Shown here: positions 53,771 through 63,454 of the stretch, one piece after another
Layout: every line of letters begins with the position of its first letter
How positions within the stretch are numbered: the stretch's first letter is position 1
Assembly: GCF_900215535.1 (NCBI RefSeq)
Contig: NZ_OCND01000007.1
Coordinates: 62,001-126,000, forward strand
Reading direction: 5' to 3'
DNA length: 64,000 bases
From: Pseudoxanthomonas wuyuanensis
GTDB taxonomy: Bacteria; Pseudomonadota; Gammaproteobacteria; Xanthomonadales; Xanthomonadaceae
Translations under genes and position numbers: made by a program
Notes under the pieces: generated by a model
Database searches by the model: none
Seen by the model: the letters and a program-made list of their open reading frames with translations, nothing else
What the model was told of the DNA's origin: nothing

Positions 53771-53817
53771 GCTCCCTCCCTTGCGCGAAGCGCAGGGGAG
53801 GGTTGGGGAGGGGTGCT
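53771..53817 (+). repeat. Left inverted end of DUF559 cassette
   Basis: It starts GCTCCCTCCCTTGCGC and ends TTGGGGAGGGGTGCT. The complement matches the right end at 45 of 47 bases. It begins 17 bp after the oleC stop. Confidence 0.9.
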
Positions 53818-53897
53818 CTTGCTCTGTTTTGCTATATCCGGTAAAGCGGCGGAAACCGTAGGCAATAGGCAAAGTATTCAACAAGGAGCGACAGGGC

Positions 53898-54338
53898 ATG
53901 GACAACCTCCGCCACAGAGCCCGCGAACTACGCAACGGAGCTACCGATGCAGAACGCCATCTGTGGCAACGTCTGAGAATGAAACAACTGGGCGGATTTC
54001 GATTCCGCCGGCAGGTTCCCGTCGCCGGCTATATTGCCGATTTCCTGTGCCCTGAAACAAAAGTGATCATCGAACTCGACGGTGGACAGCATTGCCAACA
54101 GATGGCCTACGATGAGCGACGAACCCATATGCTTGAGGCTCATGGTTATTGCGTCCTTCGATACTGGAACGATGACGTGCTGACACGGACGGAAAATGTA
54201 CTCGCCGATATCCTCCGGTCTTTGATGTTGGTACGAGGAAAAAGCAACAACAACAGCACCCCTCCCCAACCCTCCCCTGCGCTGTGCGCAAGGGAGGGAG
54301 CTTCCGACAAGCGCAAACGCGAAGAGAACAATCAATGA
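53898..54338 (+). CDS. DUF559 (Vsr-like, PD-(D/E)XK) endonuclease-domain protein
   Basis: The 146-residue protein has the DUF559 core at about 5-115: [35 protein letters not shown], then Asp48, Glu59-x-Asp61 ([10 protein letters not shown]) as the likely metal site, and [12 protein letters not shown]. The fold is related to very-short-patch repair nucleases, but activity is untested. Residues of about 119-137 ([16 protein letters not shown]) are encoded by the right inverted repeat. Its TGA overlaps the oleD ATG, so it may drive coupled translation of oleD. Confidence 0.85.
   Translation: MDNLRHRARELRNGATDAERHLWQRLRMKQLGGFRFRRQVPVAGYIADFLCPETKVIIELDGGQHCQQMAYDERRTHMLEAHGYCVLRYWNDDVLTRTENVLADILRSLMLVRGKSNNNSTPPQPSPALCAREGASDKRKREENNQ
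54255..54301 (-). repeat. Right inverted end of DUF559 cassette
   Basis: It starts AGCACCCCTCCCCAACCC and ends AAGGGAGGGAGC, differing from the complement of the left end at two bases in the hairpin turn. It is translated as the C-terminal tail of the DUF559 protein and ends 33 bp before the oleD start. Confidence 0.9.
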
Positions 54339-55342
54339 AAATCCTGGTCACCGGCGGTGGCGGGTTCCTGGGCCAGGCGCTGTGCCGCGGTCTGGTCGAG
54401 CGCGGCCATCACGTCATCAGTTTCAATCGCGGCAACTACCCGGTACTGCAGGCGCTGGGAGTCGGGCAGGTGCAGGGCGACCTGGCCGATGCGCATGCGC
54501 TGATGCATGCGGCGCAAGGGGTCGATGCGGTCTTCCACAACGCTGCCAAGGCCGGCGCCTGGGGCAGCTACAAGAGCTACCACCTGGCCAATGTGGTCGG
54601 CACCGACAACGTGCTGGCGGCCTGCCGTGCGCATGGCATCGGCCGGCTGGTCTACACCTCCACGCCCAGCGTGACCCACCGCGCCACCCACCCGGTCGAG
54701 GGCGGCACCGCCGACAGCGTGCCGTACGGCGAAGACTTCAAGGCGCCCTACGCCGCCACCAAGACCATCGCCGAAAAAGCGGTGCTGGCCGCCAACGACG
54801 CCCACCTGGCCACCATCGCGCTGCGGCCGCGCCTGATCTGGGGGCCGGGCGATCAGCAGATCCTGCCGCGACTGGTGGAACGGGCCAAAGCCGGGCGGCT
54901 GCGCATTGTCGGCAGCGGCGAGAATTACGTCGATACCACCTATATCGACAATGCCGCACAGGCGCATTTCGACGCTTTCGAACACCTTGCGCCCGGTGCG
55001 GCCTGCGCCGGCCGGGCCTACTTCATCTCCAACGGCGAGCCCAAGCCGATGCGCGAACTGTTGAACGCGTTGCTGGACGCCGCCGGTGCGCCGCTGGTGG
55101 AGAAGTCGCTGTCGTTCAAGGCCGCCTTCCGCATCGGCGCAGTCTGCGAAGCGCTGTGGAAAGTGCTGCCGTTGAAAGGCGAACCGCCCATGACCCGGTT
55201 CCTGGCCGAACAGCTCAGCACCGCGCACTGGTATGACATGGGCCCGGCGCGGCGCGATTTCGGTTACGTCCCGCGGGTGTCTTTTGACGAGGGCATCACC
55301 AAGCTGAAGGAATCACTCCGCCCCAACGCAGCCGTCACCTGA
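54335..55342 (+). CDS. oleD: OleD, 2-alkyl-3-ketoalkanoate reductase (extended SDR)
   Basis: The 335-residue NAD(P)-dependent reductase has Rossmann motif [12 protein letters not shown] at residues 5-16, the active-site YAATK (YxxxK) and TSTPSV serine, as in 3-beta-HSD/extended SDRs. OleD reduces the OleA product to the beta-hydroxy acid used by OleC. The start at 54335 overlaps the DUF559 stop (ATGA). An upstream in-frame extension to 54284 lies inside the inverted repeat and is rejected. Confidence 0.93.
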   Translation: MKILVTGGGGFLGQALCRGLVERGHHVISFNRGNYPVLQALGVGQVQGDLADAHALMHAAQGVDAVFHNAAKAGAWGSYKSYHLANVVGTDNVLAACRAHGIGRLVYTSTPSVTHRATHPVEGGTADSVPYGEDFKAPYAATKTIAEKAVLAANDAHLATIALRPRLIWGPGDQQILPRLVERAKAGRLRIVGSGENYVDTTYIDNAAQAHFDAFEHLAPGAACAGRAYFISNGEPKPMRELLNALLDAAGAPLVEKSLSFKAAFRIGAVCEALWKVLPLKGEPPMTRFLAEQLSTAHWYDMGPARRDFGYVPRVSFDEGITKLKESLRPNAAVT

Positions 55343-55406
55343 TCCTGATTCGCAGCCGTCCACCATGGGAGGCGCCAATCAGGCGCGAAGATTTCAAGGA
55401 GATCCC

Positions 55407-55565
55407 ATGTTGCGTTATGCCGTCATTTTTTTCGTCATCGCATTGATCGCCGCGGTGCTGGGCTTCAGTGGTATCGCCGGCGCCGCCAGCAACATCGCCT
55501 GGATCCTGTTTGTCGTATTCGTGATCCTGGCCATCGTGTCGCTGCTGCGCGGCCGAAGGGTCTGA
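55407..55565 (+). CDS. DUF1328 small membrane protein (YtjA-like)
   Basis: The 52-residue protein is almost entirely two hydrophobic helices (about 3-22 and 28-46) with a basic RGRRV end, matching the DUF1328 family of short inner-membrane peptides such as YtjA. The function is unknown, and in other bacteria such genes respond to stress. AAGGAGA precedes the ATG at 55407. An in-frame start at 55365 is rejected. Confidence 0.85.
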   Translation: MLRYAVIFFVIALIAAVLGFSGIAGAASNIAWILFVVFVILAIVSLLRGRRV

Positions 55566-55693
55566 CGCAAGCGGTCGCGCCGCAACGCCGGTAGCGCCGG
55601 CGTTGCGGCCTTGGCCAACCCGGCACTGGCCGGTTTGGTTGACGCCTTAGCTTCTACCGCGGGCCGGAACGCCTTTGCCGCTAGAATGGCGGC

Positions 55694-56335
55694 ATGCCGA
55701 CCTCCCCGCTTGATGCCCTGAAACCATTCGCCGGCCGCGCGCTGGAAGCCGCACTGAATCGCGCATTGGCGCTGGATCCCGACACCCGCGCCGCGCTGGC
55801 GCCGCTGGAGGGCCGGCGCATCGCACTGGCGCTGGAAACCCCGGCGCTGGCGCTGGAAATCCGTGTCGGCGGCGGCGATCTGCAGGTCGGCCCGGTCAGC
55901 GAAATCCACGAGCCGGACCTGGCCGTGCGCAGCACGTTGGGCGGCCTGCTGGCGCAGTTGCCGTTCTTTCGCCGCGACAACGCGGCGCCGGTCGGACGGG
56001 TGCGGGTATCCGGCGATGCCGAACTTGCGCGCCGCCTGCAGACGCTGGCGGATCGTTTCGATCCCGACTGGCAACAACCTTTCACCACCGTCTTTGGCGA
56101 GGTCATCGGCGTACAGGTCGCCAATGCGGCGCGTACGGCGCTGCGGCAGGTGCGGCAGGCGACGGAGAATCTGGCCGAAAGCGCCGCCGAGTACGTCACC
56201 GAGGAGTCGCGCGATGTCGTTGGCCGTGCCGAACTCGATGCGTTCCACGATGATGTCGATGGCCTGCGCGACGATGTCGAGCGGCTGGCGGCGCGCGTGG
56301 AACGGCTGGCGGCGCGCAGCGGCGGTGGCGCATGA
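55694..56335 (+). CDS. ubiJ: Ubiquinone biosynthesis accessory factor UbiJ
   Basis: The 213-residue protein has an N-terminal SCP2 lipid-binding domain (about 15-110, with [21 protein letters not shown]) and a C-terminal coiled-coil tail ending [20 protein letters not shown]. UbiJ holds ubiquinone precursors for the cytosolic Ubi complex. The stop overlaps the ubiB start by four bases, the usual ubiJ-ubiB pairing. ubiE is not adjacent. Confidence 0.9.
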   Translation: MPTSPLDALKPFAGRALEAALNRALALDPDTRAALAPLEGRRIALALETPALALEIRVGGGDLQVGPVSEIHEPDLAVRSTLGGLLAQLPFFRRDNAAPVGRVRVSGDAELARRLQTLADRFDPDWQQPFTTVFGEVIGVQVANAARTALRQVRQATENLAESAAEYVTEESRDVVGRAELDAFHDDVDGLRDDVERLAARVERLAARSGGGA

Positions 56336-57990
56336 AGGCGGCGCTGCGGGCCAGCAAGATTGGCCGGGTGCTGTTGCGCTACCGGCTGGACGATCTGCTC
56401 GACGACACTCCGGCCGAGCGCTGGCTCAAGTTGGCGCGGCCGTTCGTGCCGCGCGCATCGGCCGAAATCGCCGCGCAGCCGCGCGGTGCTCGGCTGCGCT
56501 TGGCGCTGCAGGAACTGGGGCCCATCTTCGTCAAGTTCGGCCAGATCCTGTCGACCCGCCGCGATCTGATTCCGCCGGACATCGCCGAAGAGCTGGCGTT
56601 GCTGCAGGACCGGGTCAGACCCTTCGACGGCGATGCCGCACGTTGCATCGTCGAACTGGCGCTGGGGCGGCGAATCGGCGAGGCCTTCGAAAGTTTCGAC
56701 ACGGTGCCGCTGGCCTCGGCTTCGATCGCCCAGGTGCACGCGGCCACGCTGCCGGGTGGGCGCGAAGTGGTGGTCAAGGTGCTGCGGCCGGAGATCGAAA
56801 AGCAGATCGCCGCCGACATCTCGCTGCTCAAGTCCGCGGCGGCCTTGGTCGACCGCACCCATCCCAGCGCCGACAAGATCCGTCCGCGCGCCATCGTCGC
56901 CGAAATCGAATCCACCCTGGCGGCCGAGCTGGATCTGCAGCGCGAAGGCGCCAACGCCAGCGTGATGCGGCGTTTCTGGAAGGATGCGGACGATCTGTAC
57001 GTGCCGGAGATCATCTGGTCGCACACCGCCGAGCGCGCATTGACCATCGAGCGCGTACGCGGCATTCCGTCCGACGACATCGCCGCGCTGGACGCCGCCG
57101 GCATCGACCGCCGCGCGCTGGCGGCCAAGGGCGTGCGCGTGTTCTACACGCAGGTGTTCCGCGACAACTTCTTCCATGCCGATGCCCACGCCGGCAACAT
57201 CTGGGTGGACAGCGATCCGGCGCGGCGCGCCAATCCGCGTTTCATCGCGCTGGATTTCGGCATCACCGGCCAGCTGTCGTCGGAAGACCAGTACTACCTG
57301 GCCGAGAACTTCATGGCCATCTTCAACAAGGACTACCGCCGCATCGCCGAGCTGCATGTCGAGGCCGGCTGGATGCCGGCCTCCGTGCGCATCGACGAAC
57401 TGGAAGCGGCGGCACGCTCGGTGTGCGAACCGTATTTCACCCGGCCGCTGTCGGAAATATCGCTGGCCGAAGTGCTGCTGAAACTGTTCCGTACCGCACA
57501 GAAGTACGAGCTGACCCTGCAGCCGCAGTTGATCCTGCTGCAGAAGACCCTGCTCAACATCGAAGGCGTGGGCCGGCTGATGGACCCGCAGCTGGATATC
57601 TGGGCGGTGGCCAAGCCGGTGCTGGAACGCATCCTGGTCGAGCGCTACAGCCCGCAGCGCGCCGCGCAGGAGTTCCGCAAGCGGCTGCCGGAAATCATGA
57701 CCCACGCGCCGGACATGCCGCGGCTGGTGCATGCCTGGTTGACCCAGCAGGTCGAAGGCAGGCACGAGCTGGCGATGCGTTCGCAGGATCTGGCCGAGCT
57801 GACGCAGATCATGAAGGGCATGCAGCGCCGCGTGGTGGCCGCCATCCTCGGCGTGGGCCTGTTGATCGTGGCGGCGGTGCTGTACGGTTTCGAAGCCGGC
57901 GGACCGCGCATCCTGTCCATCCCGGCTTCGGCCCTGATCGCCGGCGTCGGCGGCCTGTGGGCATTGCTGGCGGCATGGCCGCGGAGATAA
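56332..57990 (+). CDS. ubiB: UbiB, atypical kinase/ATPase of ubiquinone synthesis
   Basis: The 552-residue ABC1/ADCK protein has the KxGQ motif (Lys68-Gln71, [11 protein letters not shown]), the alanine-rich ASIAQVHAA loop, a catalytic loop [11 protein letters not shown] and the metal-binding Asp308 of LDFG. Two C-terminal transmembrane helices (about 500-545) tether it to the inner membrane. UbiB ATPase activity is needed for ubiquinone synthesis. It is coupled to ubiJ. Confidence 0.95.
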   Translation: MKAALRASKIGRVLLRYRLDDLLDDTPAERWLKLARPFVPRASAEIAAQPRGARLRLALQELGPIFVKFGQILSTRRDLIPPDIAEELALLQDRVRPFDGDAARCIVELALGRRIGEAFESFDTVPLASASIAQVHAATLPGGREVVVKVLRPEIEKQIAADISLLKSAAALVDRTHPSADKIRPRAIVAEIESTLAAELDLQREGANASVMRRFWKDADDLYVPEIIWSHTAERALTIERVRGIPSDDIAALDAAGIDRRALAAKGVRVFYTQVFRDNFFHADAHAGNIWVDSDPARRANPRFIALDFGITGQLSSEDQYYLAENFMAIFNKDYRRIAELHVEAGWMPASVRIDELEAAARSVCEPYFTRPLSEISLAEVLLKLFRTAQKYELTLQPQLILLQKTLLNIEGVGRLMDPQLDIWAVAKPVLERILVERYSPQRAAQEFRKRLPEIMTHAPDMPRLVHAWLTQQVEGRHELAMRSQDLAELTQIMKGMQRRVVAAILGVGLLIVAAVLYGFEAGGPRILSIPASALIAGVGGLWALLAAWPRR

Positions 57991-58002
57991 CAAGGACCCC
58001 CG

Positions 58003-58068
58003 TTGTGGGAGCGACGCGAGTCGCGACACGGCCGTTGGAAGCCTTTGCGAGCTACGTCGCTCCTACAA
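58003..58068. repeat. Dispersed hairpin repeat, copy 4
   Basis: TTGTGGGAGCGACG and CGTCGCTCCTACAA form its ends, with a GAGTCGCGA inner segment but without the GCCGGCATGCCGGC palindrome. It lies directly after ubiB. Confidence 0.85.
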
Positions 58069-58092
58069 TCAGGCATTCTTACCCGGCTTCTT

Positions 58093-58869
58093 ATGGCGCA
58101 GGTAGATACCGTGCAAGCAGGTTTCCTGAAACTCTTGATGCTGGGCGGTGCATTGTTGCTGACGCTGCCCGCCGGCTGCGTTCATACCCCAGCCGCTGAC
58201 CGCAATCCGCTGGCCGAATGGGTGCCATCGCCGAACTACGAACCGCGCCGGCCGATCCTGATCGTCATCCATGCCACCGAGCAGACTTCGGTGCAGCGCA
58301 GCCTGGATACCTTGCGCAGCCACAACCGCGGCGGCCCGGTCAGCGCGCACTACCTGATCGGCCGCGACGGCAGCCGCTACCAGCTGGTGGCCGACGACCA
58401 GCGCGCCTGGCATGCCGGCGCCGGCCGCTGGGGCACGATTACCGATGTCAATTCGGTGTCCATCGGTATCGAACTGGACAACGACGGCGCCGCGGAATTC
58501 CCGTCCGCGCAGATCGACAGCCTGCTGGCGCTGCTGACCGACCTGTGCGATCGCCTGCGCATCCCGCGCACGCAGATTGTCGCCCACTCCGATTTCGCCC
58601 CCACCCGCAAGCGCGACCCCAACGTTCGGTTCCCCTGGTCGCGATTGGCCGAAGCCGGCTTCGGCATCTGGCCGGCAGCCGATGCGCCGCCGGCTCCGGC
58701 CGGTTTCGACCCATGGCAGGCGCTGCAGCTGATCGGCTACCCGCTGGACGATCGCGCCGCCACCGTACGCGCCTTCCACCGCCGCTTCCGCGGCACCGAA
58801 ACCGACACGCTGGACGAGGAAGATCTGCGCATCCTGCATGCGCTGACACAGGAAAGGCAGCAGCCGTAG
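58093..58869 (+). CDS. N-acetylmuramoyl-L-alanine amidase lipoprotein (AmiD-like)
   Basis: The 258-residue protein has a lipoprotein signal ending LPAGC (Cys29) and an Amidase_2 domain with His60 (VIHATEQ), a second zinc His in VAHSDFAP and Asp in KRDPNVRFPW. A C-terminal about 60-residue part resembles a peptidoglycan-binding domain. AmiD-type enzymes sit in the outer membrane and strip peptides from muropeptides. Start codons at 58093 (ATG) or 58111 (GTG) both give a signal. Confidence 0.9.
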   Translation: MAQVDTVQAGFLKLLMLGGALLLTLPAGCVHTPAADRNPLAEWVPSPNYEPRRPILIVIHATEQTSVQRSLDTLRSHNRGGPVSAHYLIGRDGSRYQLVADDQRAWHAGAGRWGTITDVNSVSIGIELDNDGAAEFPSAQIDSLLALLTDLCDRLRIPRTQIVAHSDFAPTRKRDPNVRFPWSRLAEAGFGIWPAADAPPAPAGFDPWQALQLIGYPLDDRAATVRAFHRRFRGTETDTLDEEDLRILHALTQERQQP

Positions 58870-58969
58870 CCAGCCGTCCGGAGGGCTTGGGTCCTGCCGG
58901 AGCTGGCGCGGCCGGCGTCGAATTGCGGCAGCAGGAACGGCCAACCGCGGGCCGTTCCTGCGCGAGCGG

Positions 58970-61753
58970 CTACTCGCCTGCGCTGGCGGCCGCAGCGGCC
59001 GCGGCCTTGGCGAAGTCGCCGGCCACGAACACGCTCAGCGAGTCCGGCTTGAAATGCCTGGCGATGGCGGCGTTGACCTGCTCCCGCGTCAGCACGGCGA
59101 ATCGGGCGTCCAGTTCGGCGGTGAAGGCCATCGTGCGTCCGTAGTACAACTGGTCGGCCAGCATGCCGGCAACGCTGTCGTCGTCCGCGCGCGCCTGCTG
59201 GCGTTCGGTCAGGATGCCGGAGACGGCATCGCGCAGTTCGTCGGCGCTGACGCCGTCGGCGACCAGCCGCGCCAGTTCCTCGCGCACCGCCGCTTCGACC
59301 CTGGCCATGTTCTCCGGCGCGGCGATGGCCTGGATGTTGAAGCTGCCGTTGTCGTCGTTGCCGTCGCGGCTGTCGTCGGCGCGCACGCCGCTGGAAACGC
59401 CATAGCTCAGGCCTTCCTTCTGCCGGATGCGGTCGCCCAGCCGCGATTTCAGCGCGCCGCCGCCGAAGATGCGGTTGGCCGCCAGCAGCGCCGGATAGTC
59501 GGCATCGGTCACCTTCAGCGACAGGTTGTGCCGCGCCAGCAATACGGCGTTGGGCTTGTCCGGGGTCTGGAAGCTTTCCCGCCGTGAGGCCACTTCGGTA
59601 TAGCGCGTATCGATGGGCCGGTACGGCTGCGGCGACTGCCAGCCGGCGAACAGGCTTTCCAGCTGCTGCCGCACGGCGGCCGGGTCGAAGTCGCCGACGA
59701 TGGCGATCTCGCCATCGGCAGTGCCGTAGAAATCGCGATGGAACGCGCGCAGTTGCTCCAGCTTCAGCGCCCTGACCGACGCCAGCGATTCGTCCAGCGT
59801 GCGCACATGCAGCGGATGGCCCTCCGGCCACGGATCGAAGTACTGCGAGATGGCCTGGCCGGCCACGCTGCCGGGTTCGCGCCGCGACGCTTCCAGGCCG
59901 GTGAGGGCCTGCAGCCGCAATTGCTCGAATTCGTTGTCCGGGAATGCGGGATGGCGCAGGATGTCGCCGGCCAGCGCCAGCGCATCGGCCAGATGCTCGC
60001 GCCGGGTCTGCAGCGAGATGCCGCTGGCCTGCAGGTTGCCGTTGATGGTTGCCTGGGTCTTCAGCGCCTCGAAGCGCTGATCGATCTGTTCGCGGCTCAG
60101 GCGCTGGCTGCCGCGCATCAGCATGGCGCCGGTCAAGCCGGCGGCCTGGTCGCGGCCGCTCAGCGACTGAACGTCGCCGTGGCGGAAATTGGCCGTGACC
60201 ACCACCGTCTCGCCGCGGGTGCGCTTGGGCAGCAGCGATACCTTCAGCTTGTCGCCCAGCGTGAAGGTCTGCGTACGCGCCTGGATGTTCTGCGGCGAGG
60301 GGTCGAAATCCTCGCCGGCGCTGACGGCGACGCGGCCGGTGTAGCCTTCGACCAGGCGGGCGACATCGGGTGCGGCCGGAATTTCGACACGGTCCGGCGC
60401 GTCGGTGGGAATGAAACGCCCCAGCGTGCGGTTGCTGGATTTCAGGTAGGCAGCGGCAACGCGATTGACATCTTCGGGGCCGACCTTCTCGATCGCATCG
60501 CGACTGAGGAACAGCAGGCGCCAGTCGCCGGCGGCAAGGAACTCCGACAGTCCCATGCCCACCGCGTTGACGTCGGTGAAATACAGGTCGTAGGCATTGC
60601 CGATGCGCTGCCTGGCCTCATCGACTTCTGCCTGGGTGAACGGCCGCTCGCCGATCGCTTCGACCTGCTTCAGCAGTTCGGCCTCGGCCTTGCCGGCATC
60701 GCCGTCCTTGGGGATCACCGCAATCACGCTGAGCAGGCCGGGGTCGCGCATCGACTGGCCGCTGGCGCCGGCGCCGGCGGCGATCTTGGTTTCCACCAGC
60801 GCCTTGTGCAGTCGCCCGCCCGGGCTGTGGCCAAGGATGTTGGCCAGCACGCTCAGCGCGGCGTTGTCCGGGTGCGCCGCGGCCGGGATGTGGTAGGCGG
60901 CGGCGATCAGCCGCAGATCGCCGACGCGGCGCACGGTGACCTCGCGTTCGCCGTCCTGCGCCGGCTCGACGGTATGCAAACGCGGCAAGGTGCGCGCGGG
61001 CCGCTTCAGCTTGCCGAAGTGCCTGGCAATGGCGGCAAGCGTGTTGCCGGTATCGATGCGCCCGGCGACGATCAGCGTGGCGTTGTCCGGCTGGTACCAC
61101 TGCCGGTAGAACGCCTGCAGCCTGTCGATCGGCACGCCTTCCACGTCCGAGCGCGCGCCGATGGTGCTGTTGCCGTAGTTGTGCCACAGGAAGGCGGCCG
61201 AGCGGATGCGCTGGAACAGCACGCCGCCGGGATTGTTTTCGCCGGCCTCCAGTTCGTTGCGCACCACGGTCATCTCGCTGTCCAGATCGCTTTTGGCGAT
61301 GCGCGAATTGACCATCCGGTCCGCTTCCATGCCCAGCACCCAGTCCAGGGTGGCATCGTTGGCCGGGAACGACGAAAAATAGTTGGTGCGATCCAGCGAG
61401 GTGGTCGCATTGAAGCCGATGCCGCGCTTTTTCAGTTCGCCGCTGATGTCAGGATGCGTTGGCGTACCCTTGAATACCAGGTGCTCCAGCAGGTGCGCCA
61501 TGCCGGTTTCGCCGTAGTTCTCGTGCACCGAGCCAACACCGTATACCAGGTTGACGGTGACGGTGGGCTTGCTGGCATCGGGAAACAGCAGCACCCGCAG
61601 CCCGTTGCCCAGCGTATATTCGCTGATGCCTTCGATACTGGGGCCGGCGGCGACGCCCTTGGGCAGCGGCGGTTGCGCCAGCGAGGGCGGCGGCGCGGAC
61701 AGGCTTAGCGCCAATGCCAGGCCCAGTGCGAAAATGAAGCGGGGTGATCTCAT
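58970..61753 (-). CDS. M16-family zinc metallopeptidase, two-lobed, secreted
   Basis: The 927-residue protein has a signal peptide (about 1-27, FALGLALALSLSAPPPSLA). The active lobe has HxxEH (His87, Glu90, His91 in MAHLLEHLVF) and the downstream NELEAGENNP glutamate. The inactive second lobe begins near 490. It is closest in layout to secreted pitrilysin/PqqL-like enzymes. It differs from the M16 gene at 44389 in sequence and is not a recent duplicate. Start 61753 follows GGAGACC. Confidence 0.93.
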   Translation of the reverse strand: MRSPRFIFALGLALALSLSAPPPSLAQPPLPKGVAAGPSIEGISEYTLGNGLRVLLFPDASKPTVTVNLVYGVGSVHENYGETGMAHLLEHLVFKGTPTHPDISGELKKRGIGFNATTSLDRTNYFSSFPANDATLDWVLGMEADRMVNSRIAKSDLDSEMTVVRNELEAGENNPGGVLFQRIRSAAFLWHNYGNSTIGARSDVEGVPIDRLQAFYRQWYQPDNATLIVAGRIDTGNTLAAIARHFGKLKRPARTLPRLHTVEPAQDGEREVTVRRVGDLRLIAAAYHIPAAAHPDNAALSVLANILGHSPGGRLHKALVETKIAAGAGASGQSMRDPGLLSVIAVIPKDGDAGKAEAELLKQVEAIGERPFTQAEVDEARQRIGNAYDLYFTDVNAVGMGLSEFLAAGDWRLLFLSRDAIEKVGPEDVNRVAAAYLKSSNRTLGRFIPTDAPDRVEIPAAPDVARLVEGYTGRVAVSAGEDFDPSPQNIQARTQTFTLGDKLKVSLLPKRTRGETVVVTANFRHGDVQSLSGRDQAAGLTGAMLMRGSQRLSREQIDQRFEALKTQATINGNLQASGISLQTRREHLADALALAGDILRHPAFPDNEFEQLRLQALTGLEASRREPGSVAGQAISQYFDPWPEGHPLHVRTLDESLASVRALKLEQLRAFHRDFYGTADGEIAIVGDFDPAAVRQQLESLFAGWQSPQPYRPIDTRYTEVASRRESFQTPDKPNAVLLARHNLSLKVTDADYPALLAANRIFGGGALKSRLGDRIRQKEGLSYGVSSGVRADDSRDGNDDNGSFNIQAIAAPENMARVEAAVREELARLVADGVSADELRDAVSGILTERQQARADDDSVAGMLADQLYYGRTMAFTAELDARFAVLTREQVNAAIARHFKPDSLSVFVAGDFAKAAAAAAASAGE

Positions 61754-61843
61754 CAACGGTCTCCATGCGGGAACATGCAGGCGACGTCCATCGTCGCCCT
61801 GCACGGCAGGCAGTGTCTCAAATTTTCCGAAAGAGGTTGGCCG

Positions 61844-62557
61844 GTGGAACAACAAACCGATGCGCTAAGCGTGCGCTATGCCGACGATCGCCTTGCGGTG
61901 ATCGACAAGCCGGCGGGGCTGATGGTGCACGACAGCAAGCTGGCGCGGGGTGAGACCGATTTCGCCGCCGACCGCCTGCGCGGGCAGTTCGGCAAGCCGG
62001 TGTTCCTGGTCCATCGCCTGGATCGCGCCACCAGCGGTTGCCTGCTGCTGGCGTTCGATCGCGAAGCGGCCAGTGCGCTGGGCCGTGCGCTGATGGCCGG
62101 CGAAGTGGAGAAGGACTACCTGGCGGTGTGCCGCGGCTGGCCGGAGCAGAGTTTCACCGTCGACCACCCGCTCGATGGCGGCCCGGGCAAGCCGGAAAAG
62201 AAGCCGGCACTGACCCGGTTCCAGCGCTTGGCGACCGGTGAACTGGCATTGCCGTCGGCCGGTTTCGAAACCTCACGCTACGCGCTACTGCGCTGCCGGC
62301 CCGACACCGGCCGCTTCCGCCAGATCCGCCGCCACCTCAAACACGTTTCGCACCACATGATCGGCGACACCAGCCATGGCGACGGCCGCCACAACCGCCA
62401 GTTCCGCATGCTCGGCGTGCACCGGATGCTGCTGCATGCGGTGCGGCTGTCGTTTCCGCACCCGGCCGGCGGCGGCCGGATGGAAGCGACCGCACCGCTG
62501 GATGCGGAATTTCGCAAAGCGTTCGATTTATTCGGCTGGGACGAGTCGCTGCGGTGA
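61844..62557 (+). CDS. RluA-family pseudouridine synthase, TruC-like
   Basis: The 237-residue enzyme shows the RluA-family catalytic motif HRLDRATSG, with the nucleophilic Asp, and DTGRFRQIRRHLKHVSHHMIGDTSHGDGRHNR, characteristic of TruC (tRNA pseudouridine-65 synthase). It would modify U65 of certain tRNAs. The GTG start at 61844 follows GAGG by seven bases. The frame is open upstream to 61775, but that stretch overlaps the M16 promoter. Confidence 0.88.
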   Translation: MEQQTDALSVRYADDRLAVIDKPAGLMVHDSKLARGETDFAADRLRGQFGKPVFLVHRLDRATSGCLLLAFDREAASALGRALMAGEVEKDYLAVCRGWPEQSFTVDHPLDGGPGKPEKKPALTRFQRLATGELALPSAGFETSRYALLRCRPDTGRFRQIRRHLKHVSHHMIGDTSHGDGRHNRQFRMLGVHRMLLHAVRLSFPHPAGGGRMEATAPLDAEFRKAFDLFGWDESLR

Positions 62558-62565
62558 TCCTTGCG

Positions 62566-62634
62566 CTGCAGGAGCGACGCGAGTCGCGATGCGGCTTTCC
62601 CGATGGCTTATCGCGACTCACGTCGCTCCTGCAG
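62566..62634. repeat. Dispersed hairpin repeat, copy 5
   Basis: A near-perfect palindrome: CTGCAGGAGCGACG-c-GAGTCGCGAT against ATCGCGACTC-a-CGTCGCTCCTGCAG with a 19-base loop. It lies between convergent genes and may stop both transcripts. Confidence 0.9.
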
Positions 62635-62644
62635 GGACGACGCT

Positions 62645-63034
62645 TCAGGCGATCTTCAACGCCGCCATCACGATCAACGACAATGCTGCGGCAAAGCCGA
62701 CCAGCCAGATCAGGCTGCGCAGCGCCTGCCTGTCGGCCAGATAGAAGATGCCATGCAGGATGCGCGCGGCAACGAACACGATGGCGATGGCGTTGACCGT
62801 GGCAGGCGCAACCCCGGCCAGTTGCGCCATCAGCACGCCGGCGACGAAGGCCGGAAACGATTCGAAACCGTTGAGGTGCGCGGCGTTGGCGCGATGGGAC
62901 CGCGGATTGTTCTGCCTGGCCTGCCAGCCGCGCGGGTCGCGGTTGTTGTAGCGCTCGCCGGACTGCTTGGCGATGGAAACCCACAGATAGGGCAGCAGTG
63001 CGGCGATCAAGATGCACCAGTAGGCGATGGCCAT
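62645..63034 (-). CDS. MAPEG-family membrane protein
   Basis: The 129-residue protein has four hydrophobic helices and the MAPEG pattern: an N-terminal helix, then RYNNRDPRGW...RANAAHLNGFESFPAFVAGVL with the conserved NxxE-type region, and a C-terminal helix pair. Bacterial MAPEG members are poorly characterised, and some bind glutathione or reactive oxygen products. Start 63034 follows GGAGA. A longer frame to 63271 has no family similarity upstream. Confidence 0.85.
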   Translation of the reverse strand: MAIAYWCILIAALLPYLWVSIAKQSGERYNNRDPRGWQARQNNPRSHRANAAHLNGFESFPAFVAGVLMAQLAGVAPATVNAIAIVFVAARILHGIFYLADRQALRSLIWLVGFAAALSLIVMAALKIA

Positions 63035-63396
63035 GCGGATTGTCTCCAGGAAGGGCGCCCAGCCTAGCGCAATGGCGGGAGCTTGGCTCCACGACGGAAA
63101 AGATTCTTCTCCGATTCCCGGGACAGCAGCTTCGGAAGTCGTCGCCTTCCGCGCGCATGAATGTCCGCAACTTCGGAGGCTGTTCTCCCAAGCGCTGGCA
63201 AGCTGTCCAGAAGCCGGGGCCATGGCGTTGCGGAACCGTACGCGGCACGGACACCGCGTACGAGCTGACATGGCTGAGGCAAGCGCTTGATGGCGGGCCG
63301 GGCCCGCGTAGCGGATATGTACAGCGTGTCACGCAACGCCAAGGCCTCCGGCTTCCTCGCAGACCTCCCTTCACGACGGAGAAGAACCAAACAGAA
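63035..63396. other. Non-coding region before the M28 peptidase terminator
   Basis: About 360 bp shows no supported gene on either strand. Overlapping short frames all differ in composition from real genes and lack ribosome sites. Confidence 0.5.
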
Positions 63397-63418
63397 AACG
63401 GCGCCCGAAGGCGCCGTT
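63397..63418 (-). terminator. Intrinsic terminator of the M28 peptidase gene
   Basis: Perfect 9-bp arms AACGGCGCC/GGCGCCGTT with a four-base loop, followed on the minus strand by TTCTGTTTGG. It lies 36 bp after the stop of the reverse-strand peptidase. Confidence 0.8.
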
Positions 63419-63454
63419 CTGCGTTCAGCGGAAAGCCGCAGGCGCGGCCCGCTC

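Larger units (their letters stand above)
53771..54301. mobile_element. 531-bp cassette: DUF559 gene between 47-bp inverted repeats
   Basis: The two ends (53771-53817 and 54255-54301) are 47-bp inverted copies with 45 of 47 positions identical. Each end is itself a hairpin, with CCCTCCCTTGCGC pairing with GCGCAGGGGAGGG around a three-base turn. The only gene inside is the DUF559 nuclease-like frame, which begins inside and runs through the right end. The cassette sits between oleC and oleD. No target duplication is visible. Confidence 0.75.

Noticed and set aside
55681..58029. 782-codon antisense frame over ubiJ-ubiB
   Set aside because: ubiJ and ubiB are clear on the plus strand with all expected motifs. 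The antisense product is unstructured.
59738..61708. 656-codon frame antisense to the second M16 gene
   Set aside because: Shadow of the M16 coding sequence, with no signal or family match.
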